Positions 1 through 8,963 of a stretch of 64,000 nucleotides of DNA are shown here, one piece after another; the stretch's first letter is position 1; each line of letters opens with the position of its first letter. The position numbers and the translations under genes were made by a program. The stretch spans positions 431,534 to 495,533 of the forward strand of contig JAHBWY010000003.1 in NCBI GenBank assembly GCA_019636735.1, given 5' to 3'. The notes under the pieces are model-generated. The model was not told the DNA's origin and made no database searches. It saw only the letters and a program-made list of their open reading frames with translations. Origin of the DNA: Phycisphaeraceae bacterium (lineage in GTDB: Bacteria > Planctomycetota > Phycisphaerae > Phycisphaerales > SM1A02).

Positions 1-2837
1 CGGAGGAGCGCCTCGATCTTCGATTGGAGCATCCCGGGGACGAGCCACTCCATGCGCTCGCCGTCGAGCGTGCGCAGCGCTCCGAGGGGCACCTGCATGG
101 TGACGCCATCGGCACCAGCGCCCGGGGCATGTTCATAGCGCAGCGGCAACTCGCCCGCCGTCGTCGCGAGAGTGTCCGGGTAGGCGCTCGTATCGATCGG
201 GGCACGAAGAAGATCCCGCTCACTCATGAAGAGAGTCTCGGGCTGTCGCGCCTCGACGCGTCGCCGCCACGAGTTGAACGACGGCGCATTGACGACACTC
301 CGCGGCACTCGAGCGTCATAGAACGCAAAGCGAGCCTCGACATCGACCAGAAGCCCATGTTCGCGCCGCTTGTGTTCCACGGCCTCGAGGCGCTGCCGAA
401 GGGCGCGATTGTGCTCGAGGAAGGCCGCCCCACCGCGAAGCTGCTCCTCGACGAGCGCCGCGTGAATGAAGACCTGCCTCGCTCCCTCGGGATCGATGGG
501 TTCATAGGGCACACGGCGACGGGCGGTCAGGACCAGGGCACCGAGCACGACCTTCTCCCATGCGGCGACATGCCCCGACTCCGGCAGGTAGTGGGGCTCG
601 CTCGCCTGTCGCTTCACCATGTGCGGCGCAACCCGTTCGACCCAATCGGCCTGAATGCGAGCCACCATCCGCGCGCTGCGGCGACCGATGTCCACGACCT
701 CCGAGGCGACGATCCAGGTCGGCGAGCGCCGCGCGAGCACGCTGTCGCGATGAATCACGAAGGCCGCGCCGGTCACCCCCGCGTAGGTGCCATCATCCTG
801 CCGTCGGCCGATCTGGGAGACGAATCCGGCGATGACGGCGCGGTGGATCTCCGACTCGCGCTGCGGGGGCAAAGGGCGCGGCACCGCGTGATCATTGGGA
901 GCTCTGGCAGCGCTGGCGGCGCTTGCGGGGCCGGTAGCGTTGGCGGGGTTCGCGTCGCTGGCAGCCCCTGCAGCGTTTGCAGCGCTTGGCGTGTTCGCAG
1001 CGCTCGCAGCTCGCGCGGACGGCGCCTTCGGACCTGAGTCCGCCCGATTCGGACGGCGTCGTCGGCGTCGCCAGGAGTCGACCTCGAGGCGCGCCAGTTG
1101 ATCATGGACCTCGATCCACTCCCGCACACGCCGCGGCGCCAAGCCCTCCTCACGACACCAGCGCGAGAAGGCGTTCGAGCCCATCGTTCGCTTCGCCAGC
1201 ATGACCTCATGCCAGAGACGAAGAAGCGTCAGGAAGTCGGAGTCGGGGTGCCTCACTCGGGCGAGCAGGCGAATCGCGGTGGTGGCCTCATCAGGTGCGG
1301 GTCCGTCGACGGCATCCACACCCGGCTCGACTTTCGGCGCTGGCACATCCTTGCCATGCGGCACCCCTCCGCGGGCTTCGGCCATGCCAGCGCTCGCGGG
1401 TCGGCTCGAATGCCTCGACGCGGCGGCGACGGTGATCGGGTTCTGCACGGAGAGCGCGGCCGCAATCGGCAGCACCTCGGGAAGGCACTCCGACTCCCGC
1501 GCCGCCAGAAGCATGCGCGAGGTCCGAGGGTCAATCGGCAGGAGCGCCATCCGACGGCCGATGGGCGCAAGTTCACCGCGCCGCGAGATCGCACCGAGTT
1601 CGACCAGTGTGTCGAGGCCATCATGCCAGAGGCGCGCCGCGGGCGGGTCGATGAATGGAAATGACTCTGGATCGCCGAGGCCCGAGGCCTTCATGCGAAG
1701 GACGACACCGGCGAGATTGCTGCGCAGGATCTCCGGCGTGGTCTGCGCCGATCGCTCGGCCAACGACGCCTCGGTGTAGAGGCGAATGCAGAGGCCCGGA
1801 CCGATGCGACCGCAACGCCCCGCTCGCTGGGCCGCGCTCGCGATCGAAATGGGCTCGACGAGCAGTCGCTCGACGCGGGCCCGCGACGAGTACCGTCGCA
1901 GTCGCGCGACGCCACTGTCAACCACGGCGCGAATGCGCGGCACCGTGAGACTCGTCTCCGCCACATTGGTCGAGAGAATCACCCGCCTCGGGCCGGTCGG
2001 ACGAAGCACGCGGTCCTGCGCCTCGGCGGGCAGACTGGCCGAGAGGCGCCAGATGGTCACGCCGCGCCGCTCGAGCTGCGGACCGAGCGCTTCATGACAC
2101 TCCGCGATCTCCCGTTCGCCCGGCAGGAAGACGAGCACATCACCGCCCGGCGTTCGATCGAGCGCCTCAAGCACGGCGGGAGCCACCACCTCGGGTGAAG
2201 CCGGGTCGTCGACATCGCCCTGCTCCGGGTCGCGATGGTTGATCTCGATCGGGAAGAGGCGCCCCGAGACCTCGACGATCGGTGCGCCGCCGAAGTGCTC
2301 CGAGAATCGCGCCGGCTCGATCGTGGCGCTCGTGACGATGACGCGCAGGTCGCGCCGTCGATCAACGATCCGGCGCAGGGCGCCGAGCAGCAGGTCGACA
2401 TTCAGGCTGCGCTCATGCGCCTCGTCGATGATGATCGTGTCATAGCGCTGGAGCCAGGGGTCTCCCGCCAACTCCGCGAGCAGGATGCCGTCCGTCATCA
2501 GGCGGATGCGGGTGCGCTCGCTTGCCTTCGAGTCGAAGCGAACCTGATAGCCAACCAGCGTGCCGAGTTCCGTTCCGCTTTCGGCCGCGATGCGAGCGGC
2601 CACCGATCGGGCGGCCAGTCGCCTCGGCTGGGTGTGGGCGATGGCACCGCGGGCTCCTCGACCCGCGTCGAGGGCCATGCGAGGCAATCGTGTGGTCTTC
2701 CCCGATCCCGTCTCACCGCAGACGATCACCACCGGGTGCGCGTGCAGGAGCGCGATGATCTCCTCGCGGTGATCGTCGATGGGCAGCGCCGCCCGCTCCG
2801 GGTCGACCAAGGGGCTCGATGGCGAACCTTCCTGCAT
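1..2837 (-). CDS. hrpA: ATP-dependent RNA helicase HrpA (DEAH box), C terminus off the window
   Basis: A long open frame enters at the left edge and starts at an ATG at 2837, giving 945 visible codons of a family usually about 1300 residues long. The N-terminal third shows Walker A GETGSGKT and the Q-P-R-R motif of DEAH helicases. Walker B follows as IIIDEAHERS. The frame at the window edge still reads EWLVPGMLQSKIEALL, which fits the HrpA-specific C-terminal region. The family unwinds RNA and rescues stalled ribosomes in the cytoplasm. The gene lies just downstream of two tRNA genes in the same orientation. Family assignment is firm; the missing C terminus cannot be judged. Confidence 0.9.
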   Translation of the reverse strand, partial: MQEGSPSSPLVDPERAALPIDDHREEIIALLHAHPVVIVCGETGSGKTTRLPRMALDAGRGARGAIAHTQPRRLAARSVAARIAAESGTELGTLVGYQVRFDSKASERTRIRLMTDGILLAELAGDPWLQRYDTIIIDEAHERSLNVDLLLGALRRIVDRRRDLRVIVTSATIEPARFSEHFGGAPIVEVSGRLFPIEINHRDPEQGDVDDPASPEVVAPAVLEALDRTPGGDVLVFLPGEREIAECHEALGPQLERRGVTIWRLSASLPAEAQDRVLRPTGPRRVILSTNVAETSLTVPRIRAVVDSGVARLRRYSSRARVERLLVEPISIASAAQRAGRCGRIGPGLCIRLYTEASLAERSAQTTPEILRSNLAGVVLRMKASGLGDPESFPFIDPPAARLWHDGLDTLVELGAISRRGELAPIGRRMALLPIDPRTSRMLLAARESECLPEVLPIAAALSVQNPITVAAASRHSSRPASAGMAEARGGVPHGKDVPAPKVEPGVDAVDGPAPDEATTAIRLLARVRHPDSDFLTLLRLWHEVMLAKRTMGSNAFSRWCREEGLAPRRVREWIEVHDQLARLEVDSWRRRRRRPNRADSGPKAPSARAASAANTPSAANAAGAASDANPANATGPASAASAARAPNDHAVPRPLPPQRESEIHRAVIAGFVSQIGRRQDDGTYAGVTGAAFVIHRDSVLARRSPTWIVASEVVDIGRRSARMVARIQADWVERVAPHMVKRQASEPHYLPESGHVAAWEKVVLGALVLTARRRVPYEPIDPEGARQVFIHAALVEEQLRGGAAFLEHNRALRQRLEAVEHKRREHGLLVDVEARFAFYDARVPRSVVNAPSFNSWRRRVEARQPETLFMSERDLLRAPIDTSAYPDTLATTAGELPLRYEHAPGAGADGVTMQVPLGALRTLDGERMEWLVPGMLQSKIEALL

Positions 2838-2866
2838 GCCTCTGACCTGTCCGATGGCCCCGGCCA

Positions 2867-2939
2867 TGAGCGCTGCTGGATTCGAACCAGCGACCCCTGC
2901 TGTGTAAGAGCAGTGCTCTTGCCGCTGAGCTAAGCGCCC
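2867..2939 (-). tRNA. tRNA-Val (anticodon UAC)
   Basis: The minus strand folds into a standard cloverleaf. The seven-pair acceptor stem (GGGCGCT with AGCGCTC) includes one G-U pair. The anticodon stem CTGCT/AGCAG encloses loop CTTACAC, which gives anticodon UAC. The T arm is GCTGGTTCGAATCCAGC and the discriminator is A. CCA is not encoded. Confidence 0.95.
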
Positions 2940-3017
2940 GCAGGTCGCTCATCGTCGACGCGACGCGGAGCGACCTCGAAACGAAGAGAGCCGCCGCATC
3001 TGCGACGGCTCGAGGAA

Positions 3018-3091
3018 CGAGGCGGACGGGAATCGAACCCGCAACCACCGGCGTGACAAGCCGGTACTCTAACCAATTGAGCTACCGCCCC
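3018..3091 (-). tRNA. tRNA-Asp (anticodon GUC)
   Basis: The minus strand forms a complete cloverleaf with acceptor GGGGCGG paired to CCGCCTC. The anticodon stem CCGGC/GCCGG encloses loop TTGTCAC, so the anticodon is GUC. The T arm is GCGGGTTCGATTCCCGT and the discriminator is G. CCA is not encoded. It lies 78 bp upstream of tRNA-Val and is probably co-transcribed with it. Confidence 0.95.
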
Positions 3092-3120
3092 TAAGTTCCG
3101 AGGGGTGGCCTCGGCCCCGT

Positions 3121-3148
3121 AGTGTAGGGCGCCTTCGCAACTCGTCAA
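3121..3148 (-). promoter_or_regulatory. Promoter of the tRNA-Asp/tRNA-Val operon
   Basis: On the minus strand TTGACG (3143-3148) is followed after 16 bp by TACACT (3121-3126). This is a good sigma-70-type pair ending 29 bp before tRNA-Asp. A CCGAGG/CCTCGG hairpin lies between the promoter and the tRNA. Confidence 0.6.
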
Positions 3149-3200
3149 GTCCACCGGCGCGTTCAGGTTCCCGGCTCTTCGTCGGCCGCTCCCGGAGCGA

Positions 3201-6200
3201 TCACGCTTCGAACCAGTTCGGGCCGACACCGGTGTCGACGCGCAGCGGAACGCTCAGCGCCATCGCCGCCTCCATGCTGGAGACGACGCTCATCCGCAGC
3301 GACTCCGCATCGGCGGCGGGAACTTCGAGCACCAGTTCATCGTGAATCTGGAGAAGCAGGCGACTGCCCGGGTGGCGCTCCGGAAGGAGGCGCTGCACCT
3401 CGATCATGGCGAGCTTGATGAGGTCGGCGGCGCTCCCCTGCACCACCGTGTTGATCGCGATCCGCTCGCCCAGGGCTCGCTCGGCCGGATTGCGCGAGTG
3501 CACCTGGGGCACGGGGCGACGCCGCCCCATGATGGTCGAGACGAATCCCTCGCGCCGCGCCTGCTCCACGCACGCGGAGAGAAAGGCATCGATCCCGTGA
3601 AAGCGGGCCTTGTAGTCCTCGATGATCTTCCTCGCCCGCTCCACCGTTGCGCCGCCTCCGAGCCGTCGCGCCAACCCCCACGCCGTAATGCCGTAGACGA
3701 TGCCGAAGTTGACCATCTTCGCGGCGGAGCGCTGCTCGTCGCTCACTTGATCCGGGGGGACGCCGTAGACCTCCGCAGCGACCGCGCGGTGGATGTCATC
3801 GCCGCGGCGGAAGGCCTCCCGAAGCGCTTCATCGCCCGAGAGGTGCGCGAGCAGACGAAGCTCGATCTGCGAGTAATCGGCGGCCAGAAGAAGGTTCCCG
3901 GGATCGGCCACGAACGCGCGACGGATCTCCCGCCCCACCTCGCTCCGGATGGGAATGTTCTGCAGATTGGGGTCACTTGAACTCAACCGGCCGGTCGCCG
4001 TCACCGCCTGGTGGAAGCTCGCGTGAATGCGGCCGTCACTGGGGTCGATCGCCTCGCGCAGCGCGACGAGATAGGTGTTCACCAGCTTGGTGAGCCGGCG
4101 ATAGTGCACGATCATCGAGGGGAGCTCACTCGTGACCTCGGGGTTCAGGGTGAGCTTCTCAAGCACTTCGACATCGGTGCTGGCGCCGGTCTTCGTGCGC
4201 TTGATGACGGGCAGACCAAGGCCCGGTGGATCATCGGTCGGCTTGCGAAAGAGCACTTCGGCGAGCTGCTTGGGTGAGTCGGGATTGAAGGGGCGCGGCG
4301 CGAGGTCGATGATCTGGCGACGCAGCTCGTGGATGGACTTCTCGAGACCGGCCCGCTGCCTTTCGAGCTCCTCCGCGTCGACGCGAATGCCGTTCCACTC
4401 AAGCTCCGCCAGCACGCGCACGATCGGCACTTCGAGGTCGCGATAGAGCGCTTCGAGCCCCTTCTCGCGGACCTCTCGGATCAGGCGCTCATGAAGGCGC
4501 CATGCAATGTCCGCGTCCTCGGCCGCGTAGGTCGCCGCGCGGTCGAGCGGCGCGGTGTCGAAGGTCCTCATCTCCCGGCCCCGTCCGATGAGTGCCGAGA
4601 TCGGGATGCATCGATAGCCGAGCAGGCTCTCGGCAAGGGCGTCGAGACCGTGGCTCGCGCGGGTCGAATCAACGAGGTAGCTCGCGACCATTGAATCGCC
4701 TGCGAGCGTGCCGATGCGCACCCCATGCCTTCGCAGCACATTGAGATCGAACTTGAGGTTGTGACCGATGACAGGTGTCGCCGGGTCCGAAAGGAGCGGC
4801 CCGACGATCGCCACGACCTCATCGAGTGTGCAGTGCGACGACGGCTCCGGCGATCGGACTGGGATATAGACCCCCGTGCCAACGCCGAGACTCAGGCTGA
4901 TGCCGCAGAGATTCGCTCTGACCGGTGAGAGACCGTCGGTCTCGGTGTCAACCGCGAGGTTGGCTCCGCGTGCGATCGCCTCGCGCGCCCGCGCCACGAA
5001 GTCGGCGATGGACGCCGGATCCCTGAGCAGCCGATAGGCCCCCTTCGCGAAGGCTTCACTCGCCGGATGAGCGAGCCAGAGATCGGCGCCATCACTCCCG
5101 GCCCCGACGCTCCCCGCGAAAAGCGTGCCCTCCGCATCGAGCGCATCGGCGACCGCGGCCGTTTCACCGTCTCCCGAGCCGTCAACTTCTCGCCCACCGT
5201 CGCGCTCGCCTGCATTGGTCGGTGGCTTCGAGCCTGTTCCCGTCCCTCGCGTTCTTCCCCTTGATCGCGAAGCCGTACCAGCTGGCACCTCGCCCTCGGC
5301 GAGCCCGGCCGGCGGAGTCTCGCCCGCGCGGCGCGCGGTGCCCGCCCCGAGAAGCGCCGAGATCTCATCGCGCAGGCGCCCGAAGCCGAGCGTGTGCATG
5401 AGCTCGAGGACCGCCGCCGGATCGATCGAGCGCAGATCAACGCAGGTGCTCGCGAGGTCAAAGGGCACCTCGCAATCGGCCTTGAGTGCGACCAGTTGCT
5501 TCGAGAGCGCGAGCACACCACGCGCCTGCTCGATCGCCTCGCGCTTCTTGCCCTTCACCTTGTCGAGATTGGCGAGGAGCGCCTCAAGTGAGCCGAACTC
5601 TGTGATCAGCGCCGCTGCGGTCTTGGGGCCGATGCCGCGGACTCCGGGCACATTATCGACTGTGTCACCCATGAGCGCCAACATGTCGACGACCTGAGAC
5701 GGCGAAACGCCCTTGGAGTCGAAAAGGCGCTCGACATTGAGCTCTTCCCCGGTGTGCGCATCAAAGAGTGTCGTTTGCTCATCGAGAAGCTGGCCGAGAT
5801 CCTTGTCCTTGCTGACGATCCTGATGCGCACTTCCGGGTGTTCGCGGCGGACGCGCCCGACCACGGTCGCAATGACATCGTCCGCCTCGACCTCTTCGAT
5901 CGCGAGTACGGGAATGTGCAGCAACTTGCAGAGCTCAATGCAGCGCTCGACCTGCGGCTCGAAGTCATCGGGTGGTGGATCGCGGTGCGCCTTGTACTCC
6001 GGGTAGAGCTGGCTCCGGAAGGTCCCATGGTCGCCCGAGGCATCGATCACCACCGCGAGAAACTCCGGCGTCTGCTCACGCAGGAGCTTCGTGAGCATGC
6101 CCGTGAAGCCGAAGACCATGTTGGTCGGCTCATTGGTGATTGCGCTTCGCAGCCCGGTGCGAATGGCGTGATAGGCGCGGAAGAACTGGGCGTGACCGTC

Positions 6201-6230
6201 GATCAGGTAGAGAGTGGGCGGATGGCTCAT
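3201..6230 (-). CDS. polA: DNA polymerase I
   Basis: This 1009-residue protein has all three PolA domains. The N-terminal 5'-3' exonuclease begins YLIDGHAQFFRAYHAIR. The proofreading domain from about residue 420 keeps ExoI (VDTETDG), ExoII (GHNLKFDLN) and ExoIII (YAAEDAD), so 3'-5' exonuclease activity is probably intact. The polymerase domain carries motif A (AADYSQIELR, about 782), motif B (AAKMVNFGIVYG) and motif C (QIHDELVLEVP, about 962). It fills gaps and removes primers during replication and repair. It is somewhat long because of an alanine/glycine/arginine-rich linker at about residues 300-385. It starts 16 bp after the GlmU-like gene and is likely co-transcribed. Confidence 0.97.
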   Translation of the reverse strand: MSHPPTLYLIDGHAQFFRAYHAIRTGLRSAITNEPTNMVFGFTGMLTKLLREQTPEFLAVVIDASGDHGTFRSQLYPEYKAHRDPPPDDFEPQVERCIELCKLLHIPVLAIEEVEADDVIATVVGRVRREHPEVRIRIVSKDKDLGQLLDEQTTLFDAHTGEELNVERLFDSKGVSPSQVVDMLALMGDTVDNVPGVRGIGPKTAAALITEFGSLEALLANLDKVKGKKREAIEQARGVLALSKQLVALKADCEVPFDLASTCVDLRSIDPAAVLELMHTLGFGRLRDEISALLGAGTARRAGETPPAGLAEGEVPAGTASRSRGRTRGTGTGSKPPTNAGERDGGREVDGSGDGETAAVADALDAEGTLFAGSVGAGSDGADLWLAHPASEAFAKGAYRLLRDPASIADFVARAREAIARGANLAVDTETDGLSPVRANLCGISLSLGVGTGVYIPVRSPEPSSHCTLDEVVAIVGPLLSDPATPVIGHNLKFDLNVLRRHGVRIGTLAGDSMVASYLVDSTRASHGLDALAESLLGYRCIPISALIGRGREMRTFDTAPLDRAATYAAEDADIAWRLHERLIREVREKGLEALYRDLEVPIVRVLAELEWNGIRVDAEELERQRAGLEKSIHELRRQIIDLAPRPFNPDSPKQLAEVLFRKPTDDPPGLGLPVIKRTKTGASTDVEVLEKLTLNPEVTSELPSMIVHYRRLTKLVNTYLVALREAIDPSDGRIHASFHQAVTATGRLSSSDPNLQNIPIRSEVGREIRRAFVADPGNLLLAADYSQIELRLLAHLSGDEALREAFRRGDDIHRAVAAEVYGVPPDQVSDEQRSAAKMVNFGIVYGITAWGLARRLGGGATVERARKIIEDYKARFHGIDAFLSACVEQARREGFVSTIMGRRRPVPQVHSRNPAERALGERIAINTVVQGSAADLIKLAMIEVQRLLPERHPGSRLLLQIHDELVLEVPAADAESLRMSVVSSMEAAMALSVPLRVDTGVGPNWFEA

Positions 6231-6246
6231 GCTCCTTCACCGCCCA

Positions 6247-7473
6247 TCACGCGGAGGCCGTGGGCCAGGTGCCGCGCGATCGCTTGTGCAGGGCGCGAAG
6301 TCGAGCCTCCATCGCCGGCGGCATCGTGACCCCGCGCCGCGACCAGACGGCGCGAGCCACCTCGATGAACTTCTCGAATCGGTAGAGCCTGCTTCCATCA
6401 TCGGTCAGCCATGCGAAGCGCGGCACGAACGCCGGCGCGAACACACTGGTGGCGATCATCGCGCCGGTGCCGATGACGCAACCCGTCGTGAGACGCGTCA
6501 GGATCGCTGTCTTCGCGTGGTCGCCGATGATGGAACCGAGGAACTGGCGACCGCTGCGCTCGAGCGGCGCATCGGCTTCAAGCCGCAGCGTCACTTCGCC
6601 GTAGGTGTTCAGGAGGTTCGAGTTCGTCGTGCCCGCACCGAGATTGACCCACTCGCCCACGAAGGAGTCGCCGAGGTGACCGTCGTGGGCCTTGTTCGAG
6701 AAGCCCTGGAAGATCGTGTTCCCGATCTCGCCCGCCGCGCGGCAATGCGGACCGATCACCGTGCGCGCCTTGAGCAGCGCTCGCTCGGCCACAATCGACC
6801 GAGCACCGATGAAGGTCGGCCCGACAAGCACCGCTCCGGGACGGATCGTCGCCCCTTCATCGATCACCACCGGCCCCTCCTGCGCATCGATGATGACACC
6901 GGGGAGCACGGTCGCCGAGGAATGGGCCAATGCGGGTGCCGCGCCAATGACGGTCACTCCCGCCCGAGTGGCGAGAGAAGGCAGCGAGGCGAAGCGCTGC
7001 CGGACATCGTCGGCGATTCGCGCCGCGAACGACGACGGTTCGAGCAGGTCCCAGGGCCTCGCCGCAAGGAGCGTTCCATCCTCTTCCACTCGCCCGGCGG
7101 CTCCGGAAAGATCCCCATGCTCCAGCCAGCGCAGCGCCGCCGCGGCGGAGAGCCGGGCCGCAACGAGATGACCACTGCGCTTTTCAAAGAGAGGCGTGGT
7201 CGCATCGACGAAGCGCCGCGCATCGAGGAGCCGACCGTTCAGGAGGAGCACTTCACCCACTCCTTCGGGAATCCGATTGACCGGAAGGGAGTGCCTCGCG
7301 TCAAGGAGAGGTGCGAGGTCCGGCGCACTCCAGAGTGCGGCGACGGGCGCCAGACGCTCGATGTTGGACAGCGCACCACTCCTGAGTTCAAAGCTCGCGC
7401 GGAGGTCAGTCAGCGGCCCGAATCGACCCAAGCCATCGTCGAAGAGGATGATCGGCGGATGTGATCGCGCCAT
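6247..7473 (-). CDS. GlmU-like sugar nucleotidyltransferase family protein
   Basis: A 408-residue protein in two parts. The N-terminal part begins PIILFDDG and matches what I know of the NTP_transf_4 (GlmU N-terminal-like) family. From about residue 165 there is a left-handed beta-helix of hexapeptide repeats (for example VVIDEGATIRPGAVLVGPTFIG) like the acetyltransferase half of GlmU. Homologues are often annotated as putative glucose-1-phosphate thymidylyltransferases, but the substrate is unproven. A classic GlmU N-terminal signature is not evident, so this is probably not the cell's UDP-GlcNAc enzyme. A TAGAGT box ends 6 bp before the ATG, suggesting its own leaderless transcript. Confidence 0.75.
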   Translation of the reverse strand: MARSHPPIILFDDGLGRFGPLTDLRASFELRSGALSNIERLAPVAALWSAPDLAPLLDARHSLPVNRIPEGVGEVLLLNGRLLDARRFVDATTPLFEKRSGHLVAARLSAAAALRWLEHGDLSGAAGRVEEDGTLLAARPWDLLEPSSFAARIADDVRQRFASLPSLATRAGVTVIGAAPALAHSSATVLPGVIIDAQEGPVVIDEGATIRPGAVLVGPTFIGARSIVAERALLKARTVIGPHCRAAGEIGNTIFQGFSNKAHDGHLGDSFVGEWVNLGAGTTNSNLLNTYGEVTLRLEADAPLERSGRQFLGSIIGDHAKTAILTRLTTGCVIGTGAMIATSVFAPAFVPRFAWLTDDGSRLYRFEKFIEVARAVWSRRGVTMPPAMEARLRALHKRSRGTWPTASA

Positions 7474-7479
7474 GGATGC

Positions 7480-7485
7480 ACTCTA
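7480..7485 (-). promoter_or_regulatory. Candidate -10 box (TAGAGT) before the GlmU-like gene
   Basis: On the minus strand TAGAGT is followed by GCATCC and then the ATG at 7473. The start point would fall on or next to the start codon, so the message would be leaderless. There is no Shine-Dalgarno sequence. The same layout precedes ispG and ispA. Confidence 0.35.
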
Positions 7486-7514
7486 ACAGTGGACGGCGGC
7501 AGGCTCCGGGGCGC

Positions 7515-8075
7515 TTACCTCAGCGATCGCCCCGCCACGCCCGGGAAGCCCCACGCGGGAATGGTGCGCATCAGCAACCAGCCAATCGGCAGGGCAACGG
7601 CACCCGACCAGAGCGCCCAGCGGCTTCGCATGGCGAACTCTCGAAGCACCGAGTCGCCTCCCCATGGTGGCAGCGACTCAGGCAGCCACCCTCGAAGCGA
7701 CCAGATGGCGCACCACACGACGGTCGACGCCATCAGGAAGACGAAGGTCGCCACCGCCAGCGTCAGCGCATGTCGGCGCACGAGGGCACCGCGCAGCGTC
7801 AGGACGAGTTGGCCTCCGAAGGCGAAACCCAGCGCCCATGGCCCGACGACGACGATCGTTCGGCCATCGAAGGGAATCGGCGCCATCAGGTCGAGCGCCG
7901 CCCCTCCGGCCACCGCCGCGAACCATGCCGCGTCGCGCGACGCGAGGAGCAGCACGAACACGACCAAGATGGCGGTGGTCGAAGGAACCGCGCCGCCGAG
8001 CTCGAGCGCGGGCATCAGCGCAGCGTCGACAGCGAGGGTGACTCCAAGCACAAGAATGAAGAGGGCGAACCTCAC
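7515..8075 (-). CDS. mreD: Rod shape-determining protein MreD
   Basis: A 186-residue, strongly hydrophobic protein with several predicted membrane helices (FALFILVLGVTLAVDAALMP, then VVFVLLLASRDAAWFAAVAGG). It lies directly after mreC. The GTG start at 8075 overlaps the mreC stop as GTGA, which argues for translational coupling. The open frame extends further upstream but that part only mirrors mreC. MreD is the least conserved member of the elongasome, so the call rests mainly on membrane topology, length and position. No PBP2 (mrdA) or RodA gene follows, although these often do. Confidence 0.8.
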   Translation of the reverse strand: MRFALFILVLGVTLAVDAALMPALELGGAVPSTTAILVVFVLLLASRDAAWFAAVAGGAALDLMAPIPFDGRTIVVVGPWALGFAFGGQLVLTLRGALVRRHALTLAVATFVFLMASTVVWCAIWSLRGWLPESLPPWGGDSVLREFAMRSRWALWSGAVALPIGWLLMRTIPAWGFPGVAGRSLR

Positions 8076-8926
8076 GGCTCGGCGTCCCCCTTGACCACCA
8101 CCACGCCGACCCGCGAGACCTCCACCTCGGGAATGACCTCGATGCGCAGGCGCAGCGGATTGCTGTCGAGCGGTCGCATCGAGCGCACGACGCCCAGTCT
8201 CATCCCCTGCGCCGCCCGCTTCCACGCAGGATCGGCGAGGCGCACGATGTCTCCGACCGCCACGCGACCACCGGCCGCGATCTCCCCCACAAGACGATCA
8301 CCACCCTGCGGCGAGAGTTGCACCGGCACGAAGGCGGCATCACCGCCGGAAGGATCACCGCCGCTCCCCGGGTCGATGAGTGCGTCGATCCGTCCGTTCA
8401 ATCGATGGGTCGTCGGCACGATCAGCGCCCGGTGCGACTGTGGCTGGTCGGCGATCCGGCCCAGCAGACGGTCGCCCTTGACGACGACCGGATCACCGGC
8501 GCTGACGCCTGCGTCGCGCCCGACATCCACGGCGAGAAGTTCGGAGCCCGGACCCGCGACATGGGCCAGAATCGACGCGGAGATCGGCCTCGCACCGGAG
8601 CGGTCCAAGCGCCGGACCGCCTCCACCGCCTCAAGCCTCGCCTCGACCTCGCCCACGCGAAGCCGTTCGGCAAACCAGAGCGCTCGATAGTGATCCCGGT
8701 CTTCGGTCAGTTCGCGCAGGCGCTCGTCGATATCTCCCGGCGCCGTCGCCGCCGGCCGCAGCGCCCGACGCACGCGCGCGAGCGTCCACTCGAGTGGACG
8801 GATCGGCACCGCTGCGATCGCCGCGACATCGCTGCTCCACGGCGCAAGCCACGCCGGGGGCATGCATGCCGCCACTCCCATGACCACCATGAGGGCAAAC
8901 TTCGACCGGCGATGTTGAGAGCGCAC
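8072..8926 (-). CDS. mreC: Rod shape-determining protein MreC
   Basis: A 284-residue bitopic protein with one N-terminal membrane segment (about residues 9-28), a helical region around residues 60-110 and a C-terminal beta-rich domain. The beta domain includes DVGRDAGVSAGDPVVV and LLGRIADQP, which are typical of MreC. It acts in the periplasm as a scaffold linking MreB filaments to peptidoglycan synthases. It lies 37 bp after mreB and overlaps mreD, in the canonical mreBCD order. Confidence 0.9.
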   Translation of the reverse strand: MRSQHRRSKFALMVVMGVAACMPPAWLAPWSSDVAAIAAVPIRPLEWTLARVRRALRPAATAPGDIDERLRELTEDRDHYRALWFAERLRVGEVEARLEAVEAVRRLDRSGARPISASILAHVAGPGSELLAVDVGRDAGVSAGDPVVVKGDRLLGRIADQPQSHRALIVPTTHRLNGRIDALIDPGSGGDPSGGDAAFVPVQLSPQGGDRLVGEIAAGGRVAVGDIVRLADPAWKRAAQGMRLGVVRSMRPLDSNPLRLRIEVIPEVEVSRVGVVVVKGDAEP

Positions 8927-8963
8927 CCGAAGAATGTCGCCTCCTCTTCAGGCGTGGCGCCAC

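Noticed and set aside
24..1037. Long plus-strand frame of 337 codons at the left edge
   Set aside because: It is the complement of hrpA. Composition is Arg/Gly/His-rich with no family features, while the minus frame has helicase motifs.
7461..8690. 409-codon plus-strand frame over mreD and mreC
   Set aside because: Arg/Pro/Ser-rich shadow of the mre genes, with no ribosome site and no recognisable domain.
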